A DNA stretch of 64,000 nucleotides from NCBI GenBank assembly GCA_015179045.1, contig WHUZ01000101.1, positions 62,001 to 126,000 on the forward strand. Reading direction: 5' to 3'. Source of the DNA: Kalaharituber pfeilii. Taxonomy: Eukaryota > Ascomycota > Pezizomycetes > Pezizales > Pezizaceae. Positions 34,906 through 46,194 of this stretch are shown one piece after another (the first letter of the stretch is position 1; each line of letters opens with the position of its first letter). Both the position numbers and the translations under genes were made by a program. The notes beneath the pieces are model-generated. The model was given only the letters and a program-made list of their open reading frames with translations. It had not been told where the DNA came from and did not search any database.

Positions 34906-34991
34906 CACCGTATACATTATCGCCATAGCCCGTAGGACGGCAAGCGATTAATGATATAAAAAAAAAAACAAAAAAAAAACACCGTATACAT
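34906..34991 (+). mobile_element. Micro-retroposon, tail family B
   Basis: Insert 34918-34979 is flanked by an exact 12-bp duplication CACCGTATACAT. It starts one base before the outer stem ATCGC, which pairs with GCGAT, and ends ATGATAT plus poly(A). Confidence 0.92.
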
Positions 34992-35348
34992 AGATGACTG
35001 CAACAAGTCATCGACGTCAAGGTATTCTCTCTATACAGTTTGTACTCTCTCTCCCACTCCCCACTCTGTTGCGAACATTTGAACCTAAGATCGCAATGCC
35101 TCCTCGACATTGCGAATACCTGAAGCCCGTAATATTTTGAAAATAGCTATATAGGTAAATAAATACAATAAATAGCAGAGGAAAAAACAAAGGAAAAAAG
35201 TAAAAAGGCAAAAAACAATGCGGCTTTGTGCTGGTTTCCTCGCTTTCGAGTTTCCCACCGATGAATTCGTATTCTTTCAATCGCGAATAGTACCACCACA
35301 AAATCCCTTGTGTTCATCTGGCGCTTCATCTGTACAACCTCTTTGGTT

Positions 35349-37433
35349 TCATAATTGTTCATGCTCGGTAATCTCATCCTGATTGGTGGTTTCGTGCTTC
35401 TTGGTAGTTTCGTCTGCATTAACAGTCTTATTCTGATCGGTAGTTTCGTCTGCATTAACAGTCTTATTCTGCTCGGTAGTCTCGTCCTCGTCTGTAAGGG
35501 CATCCGGTAATGGGAAATCCGCCAAAATTCTACTTTTAAGAACCACGACTCTTTGTTCGCTATCAAGCGGAAATCTCAAAACAGCTGGGTAAACTGTCAT
35601 ATCAACGACTGCCCCAGATTCTTCCAATTCGGCGTCACTTCTCTCCCCCTGGATGTCAGACATGAGGGAGGCTGCACACTTGGCCCCGGTTTCGTACCAC
35701 TGCCACCTAAATATGGAAGGCTCTTTCTGAGTCTCAACCGCCAGTTTTGCAGCATTTTCCAGTATTAATTTGAGCCTTTTCGTTCGGGGAACTGGCTTAT
35801 AAGTTGTCATGTCTAATACCAGTGGGCGGAGCCGTTCAACGATCTGATTTGCTATCATATCGATTTTATCCGCTGCACGTTGAGACCAAGCGGTCTCCCC
35901 TTCTGTAAGTGACTGAACTGTCCACATGCGCCAATTTGCACATTTCTCCTTTGCTGCGATAGAACATGATAACTGTTAGAACGTATTCGGAATCTGTAAC
36001 TAATAATAGGGAGCTTTGATTATGGTAGGTCGTACTCACTCATGTTAGCTTGAACGATCTTCATGAGGTCCAGATCACCTGCAGCTACCAAACCAAGCAG
36101 GAAAGGCTCAAATATATGTTCGCAGATTTCATGCATCAAGTAAACCTGAAGACATTCCACAGGCTTGCTTGAGAATATTCCCATCCAGTTCTCCCCCAAC
36201 CTTTTCACAAGCCCATCCCGTACTTCACACCCAGAAAATGCCTCTAGGACTTGCGAACTGGGATTTCCACAGAAATAATACTGCATCACCCAGCCTTGAA
36301 TTGATCTGCCAATGTTAGCGATATGTCGCTCATAATAAAAATCGTCTCTCTGAGCCTCCGGGCGCTCGTTGCTGAAACGTGCAACGTCTCTCGTAAGTCT
36401 AACTATCTGTTGGTCCATTTCCTGCATGCTTTGTCTGAGGGCCGAATTTTCTGAGTCTCTTTCTTTCAGCATGCTCTGAAATTTTTGTCTCTTGCGTTCA
36501 ACCTCTCTATTATATGAAGCCTCCATTTTTTTAACCTCGGTAGTGTATGCTTCATTAACCGTGCATAATTTTTCTTGGAGCCCTGTCAGCTGCTGATTCA
36601 ACTTTCTTATGTCCTTCAGACGAGTCTCTGCTAGCTCCGCATTGCTTTGTGCTTCGGAACTAACATCTTTTAACTGTTTCTCCAAGCTGCCGTTTCGCGC
36701 CTTATAAATTTCAAGAATTTGAGACTGAGCTTTAATTTGATCTTTCAGTGCCTTGCTCCCCTCCGTCAACTGCTCAATTTGCTGGGTAAGTTGTTCAATA
36801 TTAGCACGATACTGATCATGGCGCCGCGAAGATCTTGACAATTTGAACTCGTTGGAACCGTGGGAATAAGGGATGTGCGCTGCCCGAGGGGGTTCGTAGG
36901 ATCTACGGGAATCGTTGGCATGTTGATCTCGAGGTCTCTTTAATGATAGCGAGCAAGGTTTTATCTGAGAAGTTTGTTGATAGCCCAGAATGTTTTCTGC
37001 TCGACTTTTATGATCTGGTTGCACTGTTTGAATTTGATTGAATTCATCGCGCGAGTCATTGATTTCAGCTATATCCATGCTTGTGCGATCAAGTTCTGTG
37101 TTGTTGTCCTTCTGTCCATGGATTAGTATCTCAGTAACAATTCCAGTTCTGCTAGTATCCGTGAAGCTGGCATAACTCCGGTCTATACAGAGGCAACTTG
37201 AATAAAGCTGCAAAGACAAAGGGATATCGGGACTTTTAATATCAACGCACCTGCTGATAGAAGCCTGTGGGAACTTCCGGTTCCCCTGGAGGAGTGTCCA
37301 GATGCACCGCCTCAGGACCCATTCGCATTACTATGCGTAAATTATGTGTAGGTTTATCCCCAACGTGATGATCAGGAGAATTAGATTCGGTATGGTTTTC
37401 TTTTTCATTTTCGCTAGTGAATTCAATGATCAT
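35349..37433 (-). CDS. Coiled-coil protein, pair 3 (partner of Hsp70-like 3), 651 aa
   Basis: Three exons on the minus strand: 37433-37251 (ATG at 37433), 37207-36040 and 35953-35349, with the same phases (0, 1) as copies 1 and 2. It is the longest of the three. An extended polar N-terminus precedes a coiled coil at about residues 195-340 (IEQLTQQIEQLTEGSKAL onward), then NERPEAQRDDFYYERH and IQGWVMQYYF at the positions of the conserved RPE/DD and W motifs of its paralogues. The third exon has KCANWRMWTVQSL and a C-terminal run of acidic 12-13 residue repeats (TTDQNKTVNADE). No family recognised. Head-to-head with the Hsp70-like gene at 38570. Confidence 0.8.
35370..35480 (-). repeat. Short coding repeat at the 3' end of coiled-coil gene 3
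   Basis: A unit of about 39 bp containing GTCTGCATTAACAGTCTTA is tandemly repeated about 2.5 times and encodes TTxQNKTVNADE repeats. It keeps the reading frame and is absent from the other two copies. Confidence 0.75.
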
Positions 37434-38569
37434 TAACGAATGACACTACCGCCCGCAGTACTGCAAAAACTTACACTAATGGGTGACCAGAGTGTTTCTT
37501 ATTGCTTTGACTAAACCCCAGAAAAGTGCTGACTTTGCGGAATACAGGAGTGCCCGCACCAATACCTAGCATAAAATAACGATGGACATGGATTTTTTTC
37601 TGAGCTTCTGCGACCTTTTGTTTCCCTTCCTTTCTGGATTTTCTCGTCATCTTTTTCTTGAGTCTGAAATTTCGCGGAGCGGATTGGAAGCAATCGGGAA
37701 CTGGAAGAAGCGAAGTTTGTTACAGAACGAATCCCACAAATAAATGGTTGAGGTAGGAGCGAGACCGAATTTCCTGAGTTCTGCTGGAGTTGAAGGGGGC
37801 TCTGAGAGAAGAAAAATCAGCGTCACTTTCTCGGGAAGCTGTTTGAATGTAACGAGACAATTTTGCTTAACACACCACTCGAACTAGATTCTAGGGCCCA
37901 TACACATGCTACAACTGCGAGCCTTAGTCCCTATTCAGTCACCGTGCCCATAATAGGTCCTTGCCAGTTTGTGTAAATCTGTGAGGGAAAAAATCTGCTC
38001 ATATGTGTTCAGCAGTGAGCTGCGTGCATCACAGGAAGCGCATTACCCCTGCCTGCAGGACGATGTGCGTGCGGCACAAGGAAGCGCAATCTGCTTGGAG
38101 TACCTAGAGTGAAGTACTTAGTTGTACCGCTTGATCCAGTGCGACTCCAGGTGCCTAAAATTGATTTTGGGGATCGCAACGATCTGCTCTTCGGAGCCAA
38201 TAATAAAAGGATTTGGATTTAGCTGAATATTGAAAGGGATTCCGAGTTAGCCAGAATTCTGCAACTTCAAGAAGGCAAGAAGTTTATCCTGTGCGCCGCA
38301 GCTGCGAATCAGCAATCCCGCCTACAGTAATCACACGGAAGGCCTGACATGCAAACACCATACCTAGCATGATTACTTAAAGTATGTCATCAAACCCCAA
38401 GGAATTCTGAACACTGATATATATCTGAGTTCCGTACACTCCTTCGGCCTGAAAATCACCAAGTTCACCTTCACAAATTCCAAGAAATTATTTCAACCAC
38501 ATATTACATCCAACGGTCTCAAGCTCGCATTACTTCAATTCCTCCAGGTGATTTCAACCTGTATTCGTC
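37434..38569. promoter_or_regulatory. Intergenic region between divergent pair 3 genes
   Basis: 1.14 kb between divergent start codons. No supportable ORF; promoter role inferred from position. Confidence 0.4.
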
Positions 38570-41500
38570 ATGGAGACAACGAAGACAAATAAAGATGCGA
38601 TCATTGTTGGTATCGACTTTGGAACCACATATTCTGGGGTCGCGTGGGTAAGTGTAACTCTTCGAGACATGTAATCTAGATTTTCCCACATTTTTTCTTA
38701 TGTGAGTCTTGCTTTTCGGCTTGCTCCATAAGTACATTAGCGGTCCATCATTATATCAAGCTTTGGTAACCCTAAATGGCTAACACGTCGCGAAATTTAC
38801 AGTGCTTAACTAGTGACCCAGACAACATCCGAATCATAAGGTCTTGGCAAGGCAATGTAAGCCAAAATCGATCCACGTTCTTGAGTAACCCAACAGTTCA
38901 ATTTTTTTTTTTTTTTTTTTTTGTGGGGGGGGGGGGGGGGGGGGGGGGGGCACGTAACCCCGCATATAGGCTACCGGCCTATAACAGGAACCGACAGTTC
39001 GATGTACAGGCGCTGCCCTAAATCATCGAACGTTTGTAGAGGATTATTCAAGCCTTTTACCCTTCTATACTTACTGGCAATCTACAAAAGCTCTGCGTTT
39101 TATGCAACGTGCAATGCTCCAGGGAGAGGTACAACATAAGGTATGAATGAGGATATTCAAACTAATTCCTTTGAAGAATCGAAATCTAGAAAAGGTACCC
39201 ACCGTAATTGTTTACGGCTCGAAAGATACGACACGCTGCAAATGGGGCTTTGAAGCGACCGCAGAAACGGAGTCCCAGAATTGTCTGAGGTGGTTTAAGC
39301 TGCTTCTGAACACATACAATTCGCAGGGAACCTCCAATGCACTCGAGCGTGCTGGAAGGTCAATTGAAGGTACTGGATATGCGGGTAACGACGGACGAAG
39401 AGAACAGTTGGATGATCTTCTTGATACGATTGATGCTTGGCCTGAGGGGAAAACTCCACTCCAGGTCACCACCGACTATCTAAAAGGGATATATGAACAT
39501 ACAAGAGCAACTTTCGAGAAGAGCTACCCAAAGACCTTTACCGATACCATTGGAACCGCTAAGAACCCTCTTGAGTTTGTGCTGACTGTGCCAGCGGTAA
39601 GTCTGATCCGTCGTTGGAATTATATCATAAGGCTGTACCGAGTTACAAGAAACGATGCTGGCAAAGAGATTTATCTGACCAACAATCTCTTCGCCAGGTC
39701 TGGACAGACGATGCAAAAGAACTTACCCTCAAGGCAGCGAGGGCGGCTGGACTTGATGAATCGCATGCTCGGATCAAGCTTGTTTCTGAGCCTGAAGCAG
39801 CCGCAATTCACTGTTTGGAAACGTTCAAGGAGACTAATAATAGCCTTCAGGTTTGTACTCTAAAAGCTCGCATCGGTCATGGTCGTAAGCTAACGCAATG
39901 CTGGTTGCATGCAGGTGGGAGATGTTTATGTAATTGCTGATTGCGGTGGAGGAACGGTGGTAAGGATTCCTTCTACTGAGCACTAATACACCCTTATATG
40001 CGATTATTGGCTCTGTAGCAATCTGCTTGAGCAACCTCTAACCTCCCTCAGGACTTAATATCGTACGAAATTGTGAAAGTGGAGCCTCGTCTTCGAGTGA
40101 AAGAATGTGTTGTTGGTACTGGAGATCTATGCGGCTCAACACAGTTGAACCGAAACTTCCTGAAGCTGGTTAAAGAACGCATTGGGCAGAGGTAAGCACC
40201 GATCTGTGAGAAATATAATCGTAGCTCGGCGTACGGGCTCTCAGCCTATGGCAGGACATGGTAGATTGTTAACTAAGTACGTTGTCGGTAGTGTGTGGGA
40301 TAAGATGAATAATGTTGCACGGAGCAACACACTGAGACATTTCGACGAATATATAAAACCCAACCACTGCCCTGCCGATAATTCTACAAAGTTGGACGAC
40401 GACGAGTTCGACCTCGAGACCCACCATTGCCCCGTCCCTGGCGTTCCTGATGATCCAGTTGCTGGAATTTTTGGTGGTCATCTTGCTTTGGGAGGTGATG
40501 ATATGGAGACAATTTTCTCTTCAACATTCGCTAGAATTACAGAACTAGTACAGGCGCAAGTGACTGCTGCTGAAAACAAGAGTGGTAGGCGAGTAACGGT
40601 ATATCCCTTTCATGATACCAACGTGAATATATCATGTTTCTGGATGAAGGCTGAGACCCAATGATGGAAGGGTGTGTTGCTGGTTGGTGGCTTTGGTTCA
40701 TCCCCCTACCTGCACAAGCATCTTTCCATGACCATAACAGCGAAAACCGGAGAGTTTGTGAAAATACTACAGCCAGTCGATGCGTGAGTATCCGCTCACC
40801 TCATTTTTAATGTAGGGAATTATTAATCGAGGTAACAACCTGCCCACAGATGGACGGCTATTGTACGCGGAGCTGTTGCTTATGGTGTTTCTACACGGAA
40901 GGAAGGATCTAAGGCAGCTGGGAGTCCCATAGTTGAGAGCCGAATTGCCAGGTTTAGCTATGGTGTCTCAGCTGCTGAGCCCTTCATTGCTGGAGAGCAT
41001 CCAGCCAACAAGATGCGGTTTGACATTCGCTCCGGTGATTTATGGTGCCCGGACCGTATGCAATGGTTTGTTGAAAAGGTCGGCAAAGGCTACGACGAAA
41101 ACGTCATACCAGACCAATTTACATTTTCATAAGCTAATTCTACATGTCTGACGCAGGGCAAGGAGATTCCAGACGGGAAACCAATTGAAGTGGAACTGCG
41201 GCGTAGATGTCCAACGGGCGCCACTCGGGAAGAGCTGATTTTCAAAGAGGAGATTCTCTGCTGCGAGCTTGATAAACCCCCACTCGATGCTACAGATCCA
41301 GGTTTGGCAATCCCCTGCTCCAAAGTATCCACGGTTCCCTTGCTGAGTCTGTTATTAGCGGTACGCAAACTTCTCGTTTTCACAGCAGATCTCAACGACA
41401 TCCCTAGAAAGAAACATTTCGTCAGAAGGAAGGCAGTTCGTACTGAAACCCCATATTGGGAGATTCCTTTCTTCATGGTGATGAAATATCAGTCTGCCTC

Positions 41501-41624
41501 ACTCGAATTTAGCAGTCAGATTGGCGGAAAAGCCCTCGGGAAGGGAAGTGTGGAGTATAATCATGAGCCGCCGCGAGTGCCAGCACTGGAGCTTGCAGGT
41601 GGGGGATTAAGTGACCTCTGGTGA
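38570..41624 (+). CDS. Hsp70-like ATPase 3, open reading frame, ten or eleven exons
   Basis: Exons: 38570-38647, 38803-38856, 39177-39596, 39698-39850, 39915-39959, 40052-40191, 40292-40598, 40671-40783, 40850-41078, 41157-41624, total 2007 nt (668 aa). A 57-bp intron at 41302-41358, at about the site of the last intron in copies 1 and 2, would give 649 aa. Motifs: GIDFGTTYSGVAW, SEPEAAAIHC, IADCGGGTV, GTGDLCGS, LLVGGFGSSPYL. The C-terminal part is like its paralogues and has VEYNHEPP near the end, with no EEVD. Exons 1, 4, 5 and 6 have exactly the lengths of copy 2. Intron 2 holds a short retroposon. Head-to-head with the coiled-coil gene at 35.3-37.4 kb. Divergent Hsp70 ATPase; client unknown. 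Confidence 0.86.
38893..39000 (-). mobile_element. Short retroposon, tail family C, with a long C/G tract, in intron 2 of Hsp70-like 3
   Basis: Insert 38900-38993 is flanked by ACAGTTC. It is poly(T), then a run of about 25 G, then the family-C LINE tail, whose inner stem ATAGGC/GCCTAT is intact. The G tract replaces the usual direct join of tail and poly(A). Confidence 0.8.
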
Positions 41625-42746
41625 ATGATCAGGCAATACCCTTACTCGGAGTTTTTAGGCATGCGCAACATCCAAGAGATGCATAGTTAGTTTTCTTGCT
41701 TGTCGTGCCGGAGCCTGTGGCTGGGCTGTTTCGTTATGCTTCCAGTTTGTAACATGTAATTAAGTGCTACTATCATTAAGCTTTGCATTCGGTAGTGAAG
41801 GCTTTCGTAACAGATACTCTATGCATCCCAATTTTGTTTCCTTGACCAGCGGACAGTGTTCAGGGTCAAGCGGTTATAGTGGCTGATTTGTCCTGAGATT
41901 GACCGAGATACGTTTATTCTTCCATTGGTCCGGACACGGCGGTAGAAGTTTCTTTTTGTGCCTGTGCATGTCTGCTCCAGCCAGCCACCTCAGGCTTACT
42001 GGATGTAAGGCATTGCCGAATTCAAAATCCCATAGTAGGTAAAGTAACCAAAGCTTTAGGGTCGTCTGGGAACAAGGCTATCATCCTGCCATACATTGTA
42101 AGAAGGCTCAACAGCATATACAGTCAGACCTTGCTATAACGAACACGTAAAATTTAGCCCTTTCTTTGCGTTATGGCAAGGTTTTCGTAATAGAGCAGTG
42201 TGACAAATTATTCATGCAACCTTGGCAGCTGAGTTCGGAAGCTACTGTAATAAACCGGGATGTTACGCACTTTTAGAGATGAGAATTTTTGCAGTAGTGG
42301 CTGCAATTCATGTGCAAGTATTATAAAACTTTAGAATAATAACTTCTAACATATTCTGAAATATATCTTGTGCTCTAAAGTGCAGCCATTGGAGAATAGT
42401 ATAGTATACTAAATTGAGATATATCTAATTAGATAACAGAAAACTTCTACTAGATACAAATCAAGTAAAGTATTAATCTACTTTATTATATTTTACAATA
42501 TATTTATAATTATATACTATAAGTTTGGTACTAATATAAGTTTTATAATAGATATACTAACTTATAAAATTAAAAAAGAATAGAAATAAAAAAGTAATAA
42601 AAGTAGAAAAATTAATAAAAAATATAATTAGCTTAAATATAAGTAAAAAAAGTTATAAAAAGTAAAGTATATTATAAAGATTTTATAATAATAATTTTAA
42701 GATTTTATATAATAATTAAAACTATATATTACTATTTTTATATAAT
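41625..42746. other. No gene; pogo-like transposon end and AT-rich DNA
   Basis: At 42121-42148 CAGTCAGACCTTGCTATAAC resembles the terminal repeat of pogo/Fot-type mariner elements, and TTATGGCAAGG follows; the second end was not found. From about 42300 the sequence is very AT-rich (RIP-like). Confidence 0.45.
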
Positions 42747-42995
42747 AAAATTGTCATGACGGTATGACATGGCGATATGCGAGCGTACCCAGAGCAGGGC
42801 TAAAATGCAGTAAGCTACGAGGTCATGTGACCGGCCCACCCCTGCTATGCCTGAAGACCTGGCGCGAACCGGTACCAAGAGCCCGTATGCATGGATACTC
42901 CTATATATCCCGACCGTACTACCAGGGGTCACCGGTAGTTCTACCTTTTGGTGCAACGGTTTGCAAGACGGTCGGTTGCAACCCGTAACAAAAAT
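42747..42995 (+). mobile_element. Solo LTR (239 bp) in an AT-rich block
   Basis: LTR 42752-42990 begins TGTCATG and ends CCCGTAACA, with an exact 5-bp duplication AAAAT on both sides. TATATATCCCG near 42900 may be the promoter. Its GC content is much higher than the surrounding AT-rich DNA, so it inserted after that DNA decayed. Confidence 0.82.
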
Positions 42996-43369
42996 ATATT
43001 ATAGTTTAAGTTTATAATTTAATATAATTAGTACTATTACTTTTTTAATAAAAACTATTTATTTAGAAGTAATTACTTAAAATATTTTTATTGATTATCT
43101 TTTTTATACTTATATTTAATATATTATTATAATACTTAAATAATATTTAAATATATTATTAAAATTTATAAGTATTATTTTATTAAGTTATTATACTATT
43201 TTAATTATTTTAATTTATTATATTATAAAAGAAATATAATATATACTTAATTTTAGTATATAATACTATTATATTAATAAAATAAGTATAGTAAATAAGT
43301 ATAAAATAAATAAAATTATACTATTAAATTATACTTCTTATATTATATAATACTAACTAAACTCATTCT
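42996..43369. other. AT-rich RIP-like DNA, no gene
   Basis: Almost only A and T with TATAAT-like words; no ORF or defined repeat. Confidence 0.6.
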
Positions 43370-44024
43370 AATACTGTTACGGCTAAGGTAAGACTTACGG
43401 AGTCGGTTCCGGAAGCACCGCCAGAGACGTATGCTAAAGATGTGACTGATCACCACTAGGCAACGTCCACTGGTAAACGGCGGTTGCCTACTGAAGTGTG
43501 TGTTGAAGTTGCACATGGCCTACCAATATGCGCACATGCATCACAGACCTTCCTGATGCATGTTTCTATTACGTTCACGCCTTTCCGGCTACCGCAGACC
43601 TTTCTAATGCATGCCTCCATTACGTTCACACCTTTCCGGCTACCGCAGACCTTCCTAATGCATGCCTCCATTACGTTCACGCCTTTCCAGCTACCGCAGA
43701 CCTTCCTAATGCATGCTCCTATTACGTTCACGCCTTTCCTGCTACTACGGACCTTCCTGATGCGTGTTTTCTGTTACGTTTCTCTGCCTGTATGCCTTAG
43801 CATGTTTATCGTCATGTTACTGTCAATTGACTAGTCATGTATGACGGCCGGAAGTCTATATAAACGAGCTGAACAGTTAGCTAGAAGGAAATCAAGACAC
43901 AAGCAGTGTTCTAAGTTGAACTCTCACTTAACGCTCTCGCGTAACCTTTTGTCGTCCGCTTCGCTGCCTTCGTGAACCCAGAGTCACTCTCACGAGTCCA
44001 GCGACGCCTACGCTAACAAATACC
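43370..44024 (+). mobile_element. Solo LTR, unmutated copy, with 51-bp minisatellite
   Basis: LTR 43375-44019 (645 bp) begins TGTTACGGCTAAGG and ends GCTAACA, with an exact 5-bp duplication AATAC. A TATA box (TCTATATAAACGAGC) is near 43855. About 4.7 copies of a 51-bp unit (GCAGACCTTCCTAATGCATG...) fill 43542-43783. The start sequence is shared with the Gypsy LTR at 60597, so it belongs to the same group. Confidence 0.9.
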
Positions 44025-44317
44025 TATTACTTATCTTATACTAAAATCTTAAATTCTGAATTTTAATCTTAATCTAGCTCAACTAATTTCTTATAGTAAT
44101 ATTAACTAAATTTATAGTATATTTATATAAATATAATATAATTATTACTTAACTTCTATATTATCTATAACTTATAACAACTACTATATTAACTCACTTA
44201 AAAGGTAAAATACAAATATATACTTTAGTAGTTTTGGTAAGTCTCTTAGTACTAATATATATATATTATATATAGATATACTAAATTATTATAATACTAA
44301 TCTCAATAGTATAGAGA
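44025..44317. other. AT-rich RIP-like DNA, no gene
   Basis: Dominated by A and T; separates two solo LTRs of one family. Confidence 0.5.
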
Positions 44318-44794
44318 TTGATTGTTACAGCTAAGGTAAGACTTATAGAAATGATTCTGAAAGCACTACTAAAGTATATACTAAAAATGTAGCTGATCAC
44401 TACTAGGCAATACTTATATACCTAGGCCTAATAACTAGTGGTTGCCTACTAAAGTGTATATTAAAGTAAATTATATAGACTAATAACTATATATAGCCTA
44501 CCAATATATGTATATATATACCGACCTTTCTAATACATGTTTCTATATGTCTCCTTATTTCATGTCTTATCTATATTTATCATATTATTGTCATATCATA
44601 TTGATGGTCGGGAAGTCTATATAAATAGGCTGAATAGATAGCTAGAAGAAATCAAGACACTAGCAGTATTCTAAGTTGAACTCTTACTTAATGCTCTCAC
44701 ATAACCTTTTGTTGTCCACTTCGCTGCCTTCGTAAACCTATAGTCATCTCAGTGCCACTCTCATGAGCCCAGCAATGCCTATGCTAACATTGAT
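44318..44794 (+). mobile_element. Solo LTR, transition-mutated copy of the 43375 family
   Basis: LTR 44323-44789 starts TGTTACAGCTAAGG and ends GCTAACA, with an exact 5-bp duplication TTGAT. Compared with 43375-44019 it differs mainly by C-to-T and G-to-A, as expected after RIP, and it lacks the 51-bp minisatellite. Confidence 0.88.
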
Positions 44795-44796
44795 AG

Positions 44797-45377
44797 TAAG
44801 ATGTAACGAACCAACCTCCACCACGGCCGAAATACTCCTCCCGCACGTGACACGCGAGACCCGAGGCCCCGAGACCCTGCCACAGCCCGAACTCCTGCCG
44901 AGCCGCCGCGTAGCGGCAGTACCTGAAAGCTCCGACCCTCGCCGCCCGCCCTGAGTCCTTACGCACAGCAACCGCTTGCATCCCGGTCGCTGCCCGTATG
45001 TTCCTGCATATTCTCTTGCATCCATGATTCGTCCAGAATGTTCTCCTGCATTAGCTCGAAGTTTCTCCCGCGCTAGTTTGTTCTTCTGCCAAGTTTCTGG
45101 GCTCGTTTGATTCTCCTGTATCTAGAATGTTCTTCTGCCAAGATTCCTGGGCTCTCCATAAAGGAGGCTCATCCCCACGTCCCTCTCTGCTCCTCACGTA
45201 ACAACTTGTATCCACACTCAGGCTGTACGTAATTCTGCATACATCTCTCTACATCATATAGCGCCGACTGTCTCTACCCGCCGTGAACTCCGCTGCCTCC
45301 CTGGCACCCGCTGCCTCCCTGGCACGCGCTGCCTACCCTGTATCTCGACCCGGCCCTGACCCGTTCTTTACATAACA
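44797..45377 (+). mobile_element. Solo LTR related to the one at 14484
   Basis: LTR 44802-45372 begins TGTAACG and ends TTTACA; flanks TAAGA and TAACA differ by one base. CATAAAGGAGGCTC near 45160 is TATA-like. The downstream boxes (ACAACTTGTATCC, CATATAGCGCCGACT) match the LTR at 14484-15245. Confidence 0.7.
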
Positions 45378-46194
45378 TAACTTTAGAAAAAAGAAAAAAG
45401 GAAAAAAAAAATACAAATATTGTACCAAAGTATATACTAGTATAATTAAATAATATCTGAAGTTCTACTAAAACTACTTTAGTATGTATTTATGTTTTAT
45501 CTCTTAAGTGAGTTAATATAGTACTTTAGATAAGTTATAAGAAGAACTAAAGCTATTAAAAATAGAATTAAAAGTTTTTTAGACCTACTTTAATAAGTAC
45601 TAACTTATATATTTATTTCTAAATATATTATATATAGAAACTTATATAAGTACTATATAAAAACTACTATATTTATTTTATAATTATAGTAAATTTATAA
45701 TAACTACTTTAAGTAAGCTACAAAAAGAACTAAGATTATTAAATATAGAATTAAAAGTTTCTTAGATCTACTTTAATAAGTACTAACTTATATACTTATT
45801 TTTAGATATATTGTATATAAAAACTTATATAAGTACTATATAAAGGCTATTTTATCTATTTTATAGTTATAGTAAACTTATAGCAACTACTTTAGATAAG
45901 TTATAAGAAGAATTAAAGTTATTGAAAATAAAATTAGGAGTCTTGTAATATCAATGGCTGAACTTGAGTGGAGGTCTTATTAAGAAATACAATTAGTTTG
46001 GGTATTAGCAGTAGTTCAGTAGCTATGAGTTGAAAACTACAATGGTAGTAAATCAAGAACTATGGCAGCAACAGATCAGTATCTAGGAGTTATGGACTAT
46101 AGCAAGAGCAGCAGTAAAGAAGTAGAAGAAACTAGACAGGTTTATTAATTAATAAGTCAATAGATAAGTAAAAGAAGAGCTATCTATAGAGGCA
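45378..46194. repeat. AT-rich block with a 180-bp tandem repeat
   Basis: A unit of about 182 bp, recognised by AAGAACTAAAGCTATTAAAA at about 45541, recurs near 45725 and 45905 with many transitions. No ORF. Likely RIP-mutated duplicated DNA. Confidence 0.6.

Noticed and set aside
43484..43834. Plus-strand ORF of repeated THIGNED-like peptides
   Set aside because: It is the 51-bp minisatellite inside a solo LTR; an open frame is expected because the unit is a multiple of three.
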